Of a DNA stretch of 64,000 nt, positions 45,167 to 54,090 are shown one piece after another. The notes under the pieces are model-generated. The model saw only the letters and a list, made by a program, of their open reading frames with translations. It did no database searches and was not told the DNA's origin. The stretch's first letter is position 1. The number at the start of each line of letters is the position of its first letter. Origin of the DNA: Methanobacterium paludis (lineage in GTDB: Archaea; Methanobacteriota; Methanobacteria; Methanobacteriales; Methanobacteriaceae); contig NC_015574.1 in NCBI RefSeq assembly GCF_000214725.1, positions 2,419,001 through 2,483,000 on the forward strand, given 5' to 3'. A program made the translations under genes and the position numbers.

Positions 45167-45913
45167 TTAAACGGTTTCAAAGTCCTGATTTTCTCCTATT
45201 TCATGATTATCATCAGCTTCAGTATCAGTATTTGTGCTAAAGTATCCATTTAGATACATAAGTCCCGTAAATCTGCTCCGAGCTATATTTCTATAGACAG
45301 TGAACAAAAGATACAAAATTCCCCCTACAACAAGGCCGGCCAGCCCAAAAATTCGCCCCCATAAACTTACATTAAAAAAAAGGCCTAAAATACCTAGAAT
45401 TATGAAGAAGACAAAGACGTATGCAAAGTATGTTAACCATCCTATTCCTTTAATAAATTTGAATATGGTACTAAATTCAAATGCAGCGCCAAAACGTTCA
45501 TTATGTGCCATATTGCCCAGAGCCATTATGTAAACCAAATTAAACAGTAAGCTTATTATTAAACCTATCAGTAACAAAAATAGATACAAAACGATTTGAG
45601 AGTTTCCAGATCGTACCGAAAGGATCATGCCCACCAGACTCACAATTAAAATTACGGTGGGGACAATAAGGTAAATTATGTTAGCTCCAATATATTTTAA
45701 ACCATCTACAAACATTTTATCCCAATCATTAAAGGCAGGAAGTTCATCATAACCACGAATAGTGTGTTCCACTATTCTCAAAAGGTATCCTAAAGCAAAA
45801 AATGCAGGAATAATTAAAAAACTTCCTAATAACAGTGCTAAAAGCCCTAAAAATCTCCCATTATTTGAAAAAGGGTACTTCAATGAATCTGATACTGTCC
45901 CATCGATCCTCAT
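45167..45913 (-). CDS. DUF4013 membrane protein
   Basis: A protein of ~248 residues from the ATG at 45913 (MRIDGTVSDSLKYPFSN). Five or six membrane helices include LLALLLGSFLIIPAFFALGYL and RIVEHTIRGYDELPAFNDWDKMFVDGLKY, the conserved segment of DUF4013. This family is widespread in Methanobacteriales. Its function is unknown. The C-terminal tail is acidic (TDTEADDNHEIGENQD). Confidence 0.82.
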   Translation of the reverse strand: MRIDGTVSDSLKYPFSNNGRFLGLLALLLGSFLIIPAFFALGYLLRIVEHTIRGYDELPAFNDWDKMFVDGLKYIGANIIYLIVPTVILIVSLVGMILSVRSGNSQIVLYLFLLLIGLIISLLFNLVYIMALGNMAHNERFGAAFEFSTIFKFIKGIGWLTYFAYVFVFFIILGILGLFFNVSLWGRIFGLAGLVVGGILYLLFTVYRNIARSRFTGLMYLNGYFSTNTDTEADDNHEIGENQDFETV

Positions 45914-46086
45914 TTTAAACCTCCACAATTTTATTATGAGGATATGGTTTGTAAAGTTATAATTATTACTATTTGTATTAGAATGAATGGGATAATTATT
46001 AAGGGGATTGGAGAGAATTTAATATATCAAAATTAACTAAATAACAAAGATTATAACTAACACCTCATTTAATTCAGGAGATTAAA

Positions 46087-46911
46087 ATGCTTGCCAAACG
46101 AATCATACCATGTTTAGACTGCGACCTCCAGGTACCTCACGGCCGTGTGGTCAAAGGAGTGGAATTTAAACAGATAAGATATGCAGGGGAACCTGTGGAA
46201 CTTGCAACCCGCTACTACGAGGATGGAGCCGATGAGATAGTATTCCTGGACATAACAGCATCACACGAACGCAGGGAAACTATGGCAGATGTTATAAAGG
46301 CAACCACAGAGAACGTGTTCGTGCCCATATGCGTTGGAGGGGGCATCCGCAAGCCAGAAGACTACGTGAACATGCTCCGCGCAGGTGCAGACAAATGCTC
46401 AACCAACACGGCAGCCATACACAACCCGGACCTCATAAACCAGGCTTCAAAAGTTGTGGGCAGTCAGGCCTGTGTAATAGGGATAGATGCCAAACGCCGC
46501 TACGTTGAAGATCCAAAGGAAAATGAAGACAAGATCATAATTGAGACAAAGGAAGGCTACTGCTGGTTTGACTGCAGTATCTACGGTGGCAGAGAATTTA
46601 CAGGCATAGATGCAATAGCATGGGCCATGGAATGCCAGGAAAGGGGAGCAGGGGAGATACTCCTGACCAGTATGGACAGGGACGGGACCAAGGACGGTTA
46701 TGATCTGGATTTAACACGAACAATGAGCGAAAACCTAGATATACCCGTGATTGCATCCGGTGGTGTAGGTAATCCAGAACATATCTATGAAGCATTCATC
46801 AAAGGCAAAGCAGATGCCGCACTTGCTGCAAGTATCTTCCACTTCAACGAGTATCCTGTGTATGTGGTGAAGGAGTACTTGAAGGAGAAGGGTGTTGAGG
46901 TTCGATTATAA
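46087..46911 (+). CDS. hisF: Imidazole glycerol phosphate synthase subunit HisF
   Basis: The cyclase subunit converts PRFAR and ammonia (from HisH) to IGP and AICAR in histidine synthesis. It is a TIM barrel of 274 residues. Catalytic Asp lies in IIPCLDCDLQVPHGRVVKGV; the second catalytic Asp is in VIGIDAKRRYVEDP. Phosphate-binding VGGGIRKPEDY and SGGVGNPEHI are intact. It carries a few short insertions relative to the bacterial enzyme, including PHG after CDLQV. The ATG follows AGGAGATTAAA. Confidence 0.96.
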   Translation: MLAKRIIPCLDCDLQVPHGRVVKGVEFKQIRYAGEPVELATRYYEDGADEIVFLDITASHERRETMADVIKATTENVFVPICVGGGIRKPEDYVNMLRAGADKCSTNTAAIHNPDLINQASKVVGSQACVIGIDAKRRYVEDPKENEDKIIIETKEGYCWFDCSIYGGREFTGIDAIAWAMECQERGAGEILLTSMDRDGTKDGYDLDLTRTMSENLDIPVIASGGVGNPEHIYEAFIKGKADAALAASIFHFNEYPVYVVKEYLKEKGVEVRL

Positions 46912-46984
46912 TTCATGTTTTAAATTAGTGGATCTATTCAACATTACAATAATTATTTAGGACTTTTTAATGAGTGGAGGTTAT

Positions 46985-47866
46985 ATGAGTACTCTTGACT
47001 ATAAAACCCTTGAAAATATAGCTGATTTAATATGTGGCGATAAATTATCCGAAAAATATTGTGAAGATTCTTTTAATTGCCCATTTTATAGAAAAGGGTT
47101 TCAATTACCAACATTTTTTAGAAGTGCTGGTTTAAAATGTCCAGATCATGATGGCAGTACTCGAAACTGGTGAACATTAAATCGTTTAGAAATTTATAAT
47201 AATGAAGATAAATTAGACCTTGTTTTAAAAAGGATAGCTAATCCTAAAGAATATGGGGATATGCAAAATACATTAATAGTAATTAAAGAATTAAATAATT
47301 TAATTGCAGTAGAAGGTCTTGAAGTTGAACTAAATGGGGTAGAACCAGTTATACTAAATAAAAATGCTACAGTACCTCACAAAAAGTCCACAATGACAAG
47401 CTTACTTAAAATTGATTTTAATGAATTTATTAATGACAAATCACTTGTTTTTATATTGAACAGCCGATGGAAAGAAGTAGAAAATTGTATAAACTCTAAA
47501 GCTTTTCTTGCTGCCATAATTTTGATGGGTAGTATTTTAGAGGGAGTTCTACTCTATGTTATCGAAAATAATGAAGAAAAAGCAAAATTATCAAAAGAAG
47601 CACCCCATAAACATGAAGAAATTAAAAATATTGATAAATGGACATTATATGATTTAATAGTAGTATCTCATGATTGTAAATGGCTTGATAAAGACATAAA
47701 AGATTTTGATCATAATTTAAGGGATTATCGTAATTTAGTTCATCCGAGAAAACAGCGTGATGAAGAATTCTATCCTGATGAAGATACATGTAAAATTTGT
47801 TTGGAAGTAGTTAAAGCAGCAATGAACGACGTAATGAATAATAATGAAAATATTAATTCAATATAA
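46985..47866 (+). pseudogene. AbiJ-like/HEPN defence-type protein interrupted by in-frame TGA
   Basis: One frame runs from ATG 46985 (after GGAGGT) to 47866 with a single TGA at 47171-47173. The product would be ~293 residues. The N-terminal ~65 residues resemble the AbiJ N-terminal domain (FRSAGLKCPDHDGSTRNW), in which a second Trp is expected after the W. The TGA therefore looks like a TGG-to-TGA change. The C-terminal half carries a HEPN-like helix (SKAFLAAIILMGSILEGVLLYVIE) and the RNase-type motif RDYRNLVH. HEPN proteins in abortive infection cleave RNA. Readthrough is unlikely but not excluded. Confidence 0.7.
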
Positions 47867-48002
47867 GAGTTATATACTGTTAAACCGAATCAATTCAACT
47901 TTTGAAAGCTCAAAATTCGATTCAGATTTTTTTTAATTTCATTGTCACCAACCATTATAAGTCTGGTAATCCAAAAAATAGTAAAAAGAGATCATTAGGG
48001 GA

Positions 48003-48500
48003 ATGGATTTGAAAAAACGAAAACATATTTTTCTGGACGATAAAGCTAAAATCGACAGAATGGCCAATAAAATCAAGAAATACGAGAAATTTAAGCCTTA
48101 CAGTCAAAAAACTGCCGATGAAGACTTCCGTTTACAGGAAAAAATAGCTCAGTTAAGCATCGTGGCAAGTAACTTCATGATGACAGGCCACAGTCCTACC
48201 CTTGTTTTAACAAAAAGGGAAGAGGGAGACGAAGTTCAGCTACCTGTAGGTGGAGGTCAAAAGGATCGGGCCAGGGAAATAATATCCAAGGTTGATTTCA
48301 GGAAGCTTTATCGTGGAGGTAAAGGTAGAAAAACAGACCCACTCATGATCATAACTGCCATTTGTATGTACGTTATGAGACAGGATAACCCTAAAAGAGG
48401 AGATATAAAATATTCTAACGATTTTATTAGGAACGTTGGAGTAACCAAGGAAATTTACGGACACATCAGTGAAAAACTCGACTCCTGCCTGAAATCGTAA
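48003..48500 (+). CDS. Unknown 165-residue protein with decayed copies nearby
   Basis: A basic, soluble protein with no family I can name. It begins KKRKHIFLDDKAKIDRMANK and ends DFIRNVGVTKEIYGHISEKL. The start may be ATG 48003 or the TTG at 48009, which is better spaced from AGGGG. Its last ~45 codons and 3' flank recur as fragments at 48815-48985 and 52230-52410. That makes it the only complete member of a repeated element in this window. It is separated from the AbiJ-like gene by a probable terminator hairpin. Confidence 0.55.
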   Translation: MDLKKRKHIFLDDKAKIDRMANKIKKYEKFKPYSQKTADEDFRLQEKIAQLSIVASNFMMTGHSPTLVLTKREEGDEVQLPVGGGQKDRAREIISKVDFRKLYRGGKGRKTDPLMIITAICMYVMRQDNPKRGDIKYSNDFIRNVGVTKEIYGHISEKLDSCLKS

Positions 48501-48547
48501 GATCTGATAGGTAGCTCTATATAGTGATAGCAAAAATATCGAGTACT

Positions 48548-48665
48548 TCTTTTTCTGATTATTTTCATGAAATTATTTAAAAACAGTAAATTTTGTTTTA
48601 AATTTATCATTACAATTAACAACAAGGCCTGGATCATTCTCAACGAATGGTTTCGGGCCTTTTTT
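48548..48665 (+). ncRNA. Candidate structured RNA with terminator-like hairpin, copy 1
   Basis: A TATA-like TATATAG (48518-48524) lies ~25 bp before this segment, and the segment ends in a strong hairpin (48624-48660) with a T run. The stem begins AAGGCC and ends GGCCTT, with GGATCATTC pairing to GAATGGTTT. In the copy at 52037 the outer stem changes to AAGCCC/GGGCTT, which keeps the pairing. Expression is unproven; a repeated 3' end without its own transcript is the alternative. Confidence 0.45.
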
Positions 48666-48814
48666 ATTAATATAAGCTTTAGTAAGATGCGTATTATTTA
48701 ATTTAGATTACCAATCAGGGTATAATCTTTTTTTAACATTTTTTATTTTGAATTGTAAGTTGAATTCACTGATTCTATTTAAAAATTCTTAAATCATCAG
48801 TATTTGAATGGTGT

Positions 48815-48985
48815 AAAAAACAAACCCCGTCCAGGTCATAACTGCCGTCTTCATGTACGTTATGGGGCAAGATAACCCTAAAAGGAGAGATATAAAATAT
48901 TCTAACGATTTTATTAGGAACGTTGGAGTAACCAAGGAAAGTTATAGATACATCACTCGAAATCAGAACTCCTATTCTAAATCGT
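48815..48985 (+). pseudogene. Fragment of the 165-residue gene in R1
   Basis: About 170 bp similar to 48328-48500, lacking the first two thirds of the gene. The glutamate codon after ACCAAGGAA remains but the C terminus has drifted. It continues into a well preserved core element (48982-49027). Confidence 0.72.
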
Positions 48986-49231
48986 AGATCTGATAGGTAG
49001 CTCTATATAGTGATAGCAAAAATATTGACTATTTTTTTCTGACTTATTTTAACAATTATTTCAAAAAAATTAATTTTTAGGTTATTTTTAACTATATTTC
49101 TTCCGCATTCTTTCAAAAGAGTATTTATAATAATTTCTAGTTATTTTATTGCCCTTTTTAGTTTAATTGCTATAAAATGCCCGTTGACTATTTAAAAAAT
49201 TATTAAAAAGATTTTTACTCCTCCTTATTCC

Positions 49232-50227
49232 TTATTGCTCCTTCTTAGATTCATCTTCTTCGTCTGTGGTCATTAATAAAGCCAACCAGCGGGTTTCATC
49301 AAAGTTTTCTAGATACTTGATAACCACCAGAGTTAAGGGTACGGCCAAGAACATTCCGGCCAATCCCATAATCCAACCCCAGATGAATAATGATACAAAT
49401 ACCACATAAACAGACATCTGAAGTCCTTTACCTGTCAATTTAGGGAACACATAACTTTCGGCAATAGTGTTAACTACTACAAAGAGGATGGTTATGGCCA
49501 AGGCCCCCCAGATACCGTATTGAACCCATGCTACCAGAATAGGGGGTATGGCAGCTATTATAATTCCAATATATGGAATAAATCCCAAGACAAAGGTTAA
49601 TATTCCCCAAAGAATGGCGAAATTAATATCGAAGACCCAAAATATACCCACAAATCCTACGGCTGCTAAGAAGTTCACCTTTATTCTAATTACAAAGTAT
49701 TCAATAAAATCAGCAACCAAGTCAAAGGTATGTTTCAGGGCAGGACTTTCTGCACCTAAACCTTTTACTAACCTTGATTTTACGTAGGGTAACTCATAAA
49801 TCAGGAACATTACCGCGAATATTAAGAAGAATCCTATCTCAATGATCCCAGCAATATTTTCCAATGGTATATTGGAGAAGAGGAACTTGATGATCTGATT
49901 GGCATAAGTGGCCAGGAAAGAATTAGGGGCTATGGTTATAGTTGATGCTGATGCTACCAGCTGACTTATACTCATGACCATGATTGCTAACAAGCCCAAT
50001 CCCAAAACAAAGGTTAAAGCCAGGGTTATAAGAATAGACACATTGTAAGAAAATCCCTTCTTTTTAAGCCACATTAAAAATGGATAGATAAGTATGCTGA
50101 TAAAAATAGAAATGAGTACCGGTCCCAGAATTGGAGCAATATACTTCATTCCTATAAATACCAGTATGATAACAACTATAATAACAATTTGGCGAAGAAA
50201 AGGTGGTATTTCATAATTTTCGCCCAT
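49232..50227 (-). CDS. AI-2E family transporter (PerM/YdiK type)
   Basis: A 331-residue protein with eight predicted helices and the conserved tail AMFLIYELPYVKSRL..., NFLAAVGFVGIFW, FVLGFIPYIGIIIAAIPP and KGLQMSVYVVFVSLFIWG. The family includes putative exporters and sodium/proton antiporters; the AI-2 role is established only in some bacteria. The charged tail (DEEDESKKEQ) is short. It is convergent in location to the R1 repeat and shares the interval between R1 and R2 with the divergent ClC gene. Confidence 0.88.
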   Translation of the reverse strand: MGENYEIPPFLRQIVIIVVIILVFIGMKYIAPILGPVLISIFISILIYPFLMWLKKKGFSYNVSILITLALTFVLGLGLLAIMVMSISQLVASASTITIAPNSFLATYANQIIKFLFSNIPLENIAGIIEIGFFLIFAVMFLIYELPYVKSRLVKGLGAESPALKHTFDLVADFIEYFVIRIKVNFLAAVGFVGIFWVFDINFAILWGILTFVLGFIPYIGIIIAAIPPILVAWVQYGIWGALAITILFVVVNTIAESYVFPKLTGKGLQMSVYVVFVSLFIWGWIMGLAGMFLAVPLTLVVIKYLENFDETRWLALLMTTDEEDESKKEQ

Positions 50228-50407
50228 ATACTTTGTCCCTCCCCAACAGTCTTTTTCAAAAGCTCGGTTATTATATTATTTACTTAAACCCACATAAATA
50301 GAGTATATTTGTTATTAACAACAAAATATTATCCATAGTATTTACTTAGTCTGAAAATTTTCATGGCATTAACTTCGCAGAATGTAGCTAGAAATGGGGT
50401 TTTCAAT

Positions 50408-51682
50408 ATGTCAGAGGATTTTAACCTAAAATCAAAAGATTATTGGAAGCGTATGGGTTGGGGGCTGTTTTTAGGTCTAATCAGTGCTTTAGGAACATTT
50501 ATATTTATAATGCTGATGAACCTTGGCCAAGGCCTGTTTTTTTCCAAATTGACAGACAACTGGACACCATTTTCAGGACCGTGGTGGATGGTAGTCGTAA
50601 TGACTGTAGCCGGGCTGTTGGTTGGAATAATTCACCGTTATACCCCCGCCCAACAAATGGATACATTTGAAGCAATGGATAAGGGGTATTTGGACCCTAA
50701 ACCAGTGCCTTCTTCTCTTCTTGCGTCGCTTATTTCTCTGATTAGCGGTTTTAGCCTAGGACCTGAAGTGCCGTCTGGATTTCTGGCTGCAGGACTGGGA
50801 AGCTGGATATCCAAGAAGCGAAAAATGGACCCTAGAACAACCCGAACTACTGTCCTGAGCAGTGTTTCTGGTGCCTTTGCAGGACTGTTTTCATCCCCTC
50901 TTGCCATGCTGATCATGCTGCTCGAAACCAACCACAAACAAAATGTAATCTACTATGGGACTCTGTTGATTGCAGGACTTGCGGCGGTGATAGGTTTTGC
51001 CATATTTTATTTATTTAATGATTTTAATTATGCGTCACTTTTGGGGATTTTATCACCCCCTGCCTATGATTTACGGCTGTGGCAACTGGGGGCTAGTGTT
51101 TTAATGGGTGTGCTCGCTGTTCCTTTTGCCCTGGTATTTGTGATCTTTAACAAGATTTTCAGCCGCCTGGTGGAACCAATAAAAAGTAAACCAGTCTTAC
51201 GCAGTACTTTAGGGGGCTTTTCACTGGGCTTACTGGCAATTGTCATACCATCAAGTATTGGTCTGGGAACCACTGAAATGTCCATCGTGACCCAGCAGGC
51301 CACCCAAATCGGAGTTCTGCTCCTTGTTGTATTTGCCTTGGTCAAGTTGTTGGCCCTGAGCGGAGCATTGAACTTCGGTTTCATTGGAGGCCCTATTTTC
51401 CCACTCCTTTTTGTGGGTTCCTGTCTGGGGGCTGCCATAAATCTGATTTTCCCCCAAATTCCACTGGGTCTAGCCCTGGGCTGTATGATAGTTGCGGTAC
51501 CCGCAGCCATTGTACCCATTCCAATTGCACTGGGGGCAATCGGAATTATTATTATTGGATTATCACCGACCAACGCCCTTCCAGTCTTCATTGCAGCATT
51601 GGTCTCCTTCTCCATAACCCACGGGCTTCTGGGCGGAGATCACAAAAAGGCATCAGAAGTTGAGGGTGCAGATGAAAACTAA
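50408..51682 (+). CDS. ClC-type chloride channel/antiporter homologue
   Basis: About 424 residues from the ATG at 50408 (MSEDFNLKSKDYWKR); an earlier in-frame ATG at 50363 is less likely. It has ten or more membrane segments. Family segments visible include SLGPEVPSGFLAAGLGSWI, where GREGP is expected (here GPEVP), and GFIGGPIFPLLFVGSCLGA. The Glu of the first motif is retained, as in Cl-/H+ antiporters. The divergent motif means ion selectivity is uncertain. It diverges from the AI-2E gene. Confidence 0.85.
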   Translation: MSEDFNLKSKDYWKRMGWGLFLGLISALGTFIFIMLMNLGQGLFFSKLTDNWTPFSGPWWMVVVMTVAGLLVGIIHRYTPAQQMDTFEAMDKGYLDPKPVPSSLLASLISLISGFSLGPEVPSGFLAAGLGSWISKKRKMDPRTTRTTVLSSVSGAFAGLFSSPLAMLIMLLETNHKQNVIYYGTLLIAGLAAVIGFAIFYLFNDFNYASLLGILSPPAYDLRLWQLGASVLMGVLAVPFALVFVIFNKIFSRLVEPIKSKPVLRSTLGGFSLGLLAIVIPSSIGLGTTEMSIVTQQATQIGVLLLVVFALVKLLALSGALNFGFIGGPIFPLLFVGSCLGAAINLIFPQIPLGLALGCMIVAVPAAIVPIPIALGAIGIIIIGLSPTNALPVFIAALVSFSITHGLLGGDHKKASEVEGADEN

Positions 51683-51956
51683 GCTGAACAGTTGTGATCT
51701 CACAATATCCATTCATATATGCATGACTCGAAGTAGTTCTGCTCTTATGAATTTTATGATTCGATCAAATACGTTGAATATTCTTTTATTTTTTATTTTT
51801 TAAGTGATGAACAGAATTATAAAATATTAAACCATTTTATAAGGAAATTAGGATTAAAAAATGATAATTAGTTGTATATGAATCAAAAACGGGACTTCCG
51901 CTTGAAATCGTGGCATCTGATAGGTAGCTCTATATAGTGATAGCAAAAATATTGAA

Positions 51957-52076
51957 TACTAATTTTTTTCTGATTAATTTTCATGATTATTTTAAAAAGA
52001 GTAAATTTTATTTTAAATTATTATTGCACTAACAACAAGCCCGGATCGTTCTCGAAGAATGGTTTCGGGCTTTTTT
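51957..52076 (+). ncRNA. Candidate structured RNA with terminator-like hairpin, copy 2
   Basis: Second copy of the 48548-48665 segment, about 85% similar and preceded by the identical TATATAGTGATAGC. The hairpin AAGCCC...GGGCTT with TCGAA loop and T run lies at 52037-52076. The compensatory stem change between copies is the main support. Confidence 0.45.
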
Positions 52077-52224
52077 ATTAATAGATGGATTTATTATTTA
52101 ATTTGGATTTAATTAATTTGGATTAATAATCAAATGTATGGTCTTTTTTTAAAATTTATTTCGAATTTAAGTTGAATTCACCGATTATATTTTTTTATTT
52201 TTTAAAAAATCTTAGATCCTCAGT

Positions 52225-52412
52225 TATTTTGAATAATGTGTAGAAAACAGACGTTCTCCTGATCATAACTACAACTTTTACATACGTTATGAGGAGGGAA
52301 ACCCCCAAAAGAGGAAATATAAAATATTCTAAGGATTTTATTAGGAACGTTGGAGTAACAAAAGAAATTTACTGACGTATCAGTGAAAAACAGGGCTCTT
52401 ACCTAAAATCGT
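52225..52412 (+). pseudogene. Degraded fragment of the 165-residue gene
   Basis: The stretch around AGGATTTTATTAGGAACGTT, GGAGTAACAAAAGAAATTTA and TAAAATCGTAAAATTTGATA aligns with the 3' end of the 48003-48500 gene. In-frame stops, such as the TGA replacing a glycine codon after AAATTTAC, break it. A similar piece is at 48815-48985. Confidence 0.7.
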
Positions 52413-52649
52413 AAAATTTGATACGTAGCTTTATATAGTGATAGCAAAAATATCGAACACTTATTCTATTTTGAATTATTTTCACTTGAACAAATTACAA
52501 CCACTAACATGGCATGGCCATCGTTCGATGAATGGTTTTTAGGTCTTTTTATTAATAACTGAGTTATTTTTAGGTCTTTTATTAACAATTGAGTTATTAT
52601 TTTACTTGAAGTAGCAACAATCATTCTAATTTTCAAAATCATACATTGA

Positions 52650-52865
52650 AATACATTTATTTCCCCTGGTTAGAAGACAATTAGTTTCCACTGGAGTTTA
52701 TGGATTGATAGGTATATCTTGGAGGTATTCTAATGTTTCTAGGCGGGCCACTTCCAATGGGTTCCATCTACGGTTAGTAATTGGCATATTCTTATCCCTA
52801 TCTTAGTTGTTCGTATCAGATTATAAAAAGAAGGTTAAATTTCGTTTAATTCCGTATTTATGTAA
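52650..52865 (+). pseudogene. Decayed copy of the isoprenylcysteine methyltransferase gene end
   Basis: Segments such as CCACTGGAGTTTATGGATT (52687 region) and AGATTATAAAAAGAAGGTT (52818 region) match the last third of the intact gene at 53334-54029. About 55 bp are missing in between and the frame is broken. It is a relic of duplication of the downstream gene. Confidence 0.78.
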
Positions 52866-52889
52866 TTAATATTTGATTTTTTTAAAGGC

Positions 52890-53195
52890 CTACTCCACAT
52901 TCCAACCCACATAACCTCCAATTAGATTATAGACCTCAGTAAAACCTGCCTCTTTCATGGCCTTCAGAGCTAGGCCCCCCCTACGGCCTGTTTTACAATA
53001 AACTATATATTTCTTATTTTTATCAAATTTCTCCAGATTCTCACTGAAATCCGGATCTGTAAAATCCAAGTTCTCTGCATTTTTAATATGGCCCTCAGCG
53101 AATTCCCAAGGGGCTCTAACATCCAATATAATAAAATCTTCGTTTTCCATTAATTTCAGGGCTTCTATTGGTGTAATGTTCTTGATGGTGGACAT
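52890..53195 (-). CDS. Single-domain rhodanese-like protein
   Basis: A 101-residue rhodanese, paralogous to the ones at 27630 and 60663. The active-site loop is YCKTGRRGG; FIILDVRAPWEFAEGH and NLDFTDPDFSENL are also visible. The N-terminal ITPIEALKLMEN element is shared by all three copies. A role in sulfur transfer or thiol redox is likely. Confidence 0.92.
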   Translation of the reverse strand: MSTIKNITPIEALKLMENEDFIILDVRAPWEFAEGHIKNAENLDFTDPDFSENLEKFDKNKKYIVYCKTGRRGGLALKAMKEAGFTEVYNLIGGYVGWNVE

Positions 53196-53333
53196 GATAT
53201 CACTTTTTGTTATATGTTGTTCTTCATTATTTAGATCTGGGATTCCATATTTTTTAAAAATTCTTAAATATTTCTGAAATTATAATATATAGTGGTAATT
53301 TCATTTTATCAATTAAATACTGGAGTAACATCC

Positions 53334-54029
53334 ATGGAAAACCAGAAAACATCCAAAATCAAACTATTTCTAACTTTTATTTACATCCTTATATTCCCCG
53401 TAGCCCTCCTATTTATTTCAGGAAACTGGCTCTGGATTCAAGGATGGGTATTCAGTATCTGGTTTATAGGATTGTGTTATACCACCATAATCTATCTGTA
53501 TCGCTACGACCCGGCACTCTTAGAAGAGAGGTACAGACAACCGGGAAGCGGTGAGGAGAAAAGGTGGGACAAGTATTTTATGTATATCCTGTTCCCCAGC
53601 TTCGTAATTTGGTTTTTAATCATGTCCTTAGATGCCCAAAGATTTGCCTGGACCATTAATTTCCCTATAGGGTTAGAAGCAGTGGGATTGATCCTTTTAA
53701 TAGGTTCTGCCTTCTTTTTGTTTAGATCCTACAAGGACAACACCTTTGTATCTCCTCTGGTTAGGATACAATCAGAAAGAGATCAGAAAGTAGTCTCCAC
53801 AGGAGTTTATGGATTCGTGAGACATCCCATGTATCTGGGAGGAATACTCTTATTTTTAGGGGCACCGCTGCTCCTGGGATCAGTGTATGGATTAATAGTT
53901 GGTATATTTCTCTCCCTCTTATTCGTGGCCCGTATCACGGGCGAAGAAAAGATGCTGTTAGAAGAATTAGAAGGATATCCAGATTATAAAAAGAAGGTTA
54001 AATACAGGCTAATTCCTTATATCTGGTAG
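53334..54029 (+). CDS. Isoprenylcysteine carboxylmethyltransferase-family membrane protein
   Basis: About 231 residues from the ATG at 53334, which follows GGAGTAAC; an earlier ATG at 53292 is not favoured. There are five membrane helices. The C-terminal region shows STGVYGFVRHPMYLGGILLF and ITGEEKMLLEELEGYPDYKKKVKYRLIP, the typical SAM/membrane motif of ICMT/PEMT-like proteins. The substrate is unknown. A decayed partial copy lies upstream at 52650-52865. Confidence 0.88.
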   Translation: MENQKTSKIKLFLTFIYILIFPVALLFISGNWLWIQGWVFSIWFIGLCYTTIIYLYRYDPALLEERYRQPGSGEEKRWDKYFMYILFPSFVIWFLIMSLDAQRFAWTINFPIGLEAVGLILLIGSAFFLFRSYKDNTFVSPLVRIQSERDQKVVSTGVYGFVRHPMYLGGILLFLGAPLLLGSVYGLIVGIFLSLLFVARITGEEKMLLEELEGYPDYKKKVKYRLIPYIW

Positions 54030-54090
54030 TTAAACAAATTACCATAATATGGAATCAAGGTAAAGAAAAAGTATCTAGGGAAGGATAAGT

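Larger units (their letters stand above)
48472..49060. repeat. Large direct repeat R1
   Basis: A block of two units: (a) gene end, 48494-48543 core and hairpin 48624-48665; (b) fragment of the 165-residue gene (from ~48815) and a second core (48982-49027). The whole block is matched by R2 at 51884-52500. The two copies flank the AI-2E and ClC genes. The core reads GATCTGATAGGTAGCTC then TATATAGTGATAGC. Confidence 0.82.
51884..52500. repeat. Large direct repeat R2
   Basis: Partner of R1: unit (a) core 51909-51955 with hairpin 52037-52072, then unit (b) with a gene fragment (from ~52225) and a core at 52409-52456. Unit (b) is more decayed than in R1, and its downstream hairpin (52510-52545) is degraded. 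Confidence 0.82.

Noticed and set aside
44890..45167. Two overlapping minus-strand frames (67 and 68 codons) near tRNA-Arg
   Set aside because: The third frame in this place encodes the FmdE C-terminal remnant with CxxC pairs; the two longer frames are out-of-phase readings of it.
47171..47173. TGA as a selenocysteine codon
   Set aside because: The position is expected to be Trp in the family and no SECIS-like element or selenoprotein context is seen.
48472..52500. Insertion sequence with R1/R2 as ends
   Set aside because: The repeats are direct, ~600 bp long and contain gene fragments; no transposase or terminal inverted repeats were found.
52530..52610. Short tandem repeat (GAGTTATT...AGGTCTTTT units) as a functional site
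   Set aside because: It is two ~40-bp copies in decaying R2 flank, with no symmetry or gene nearby to regulate.
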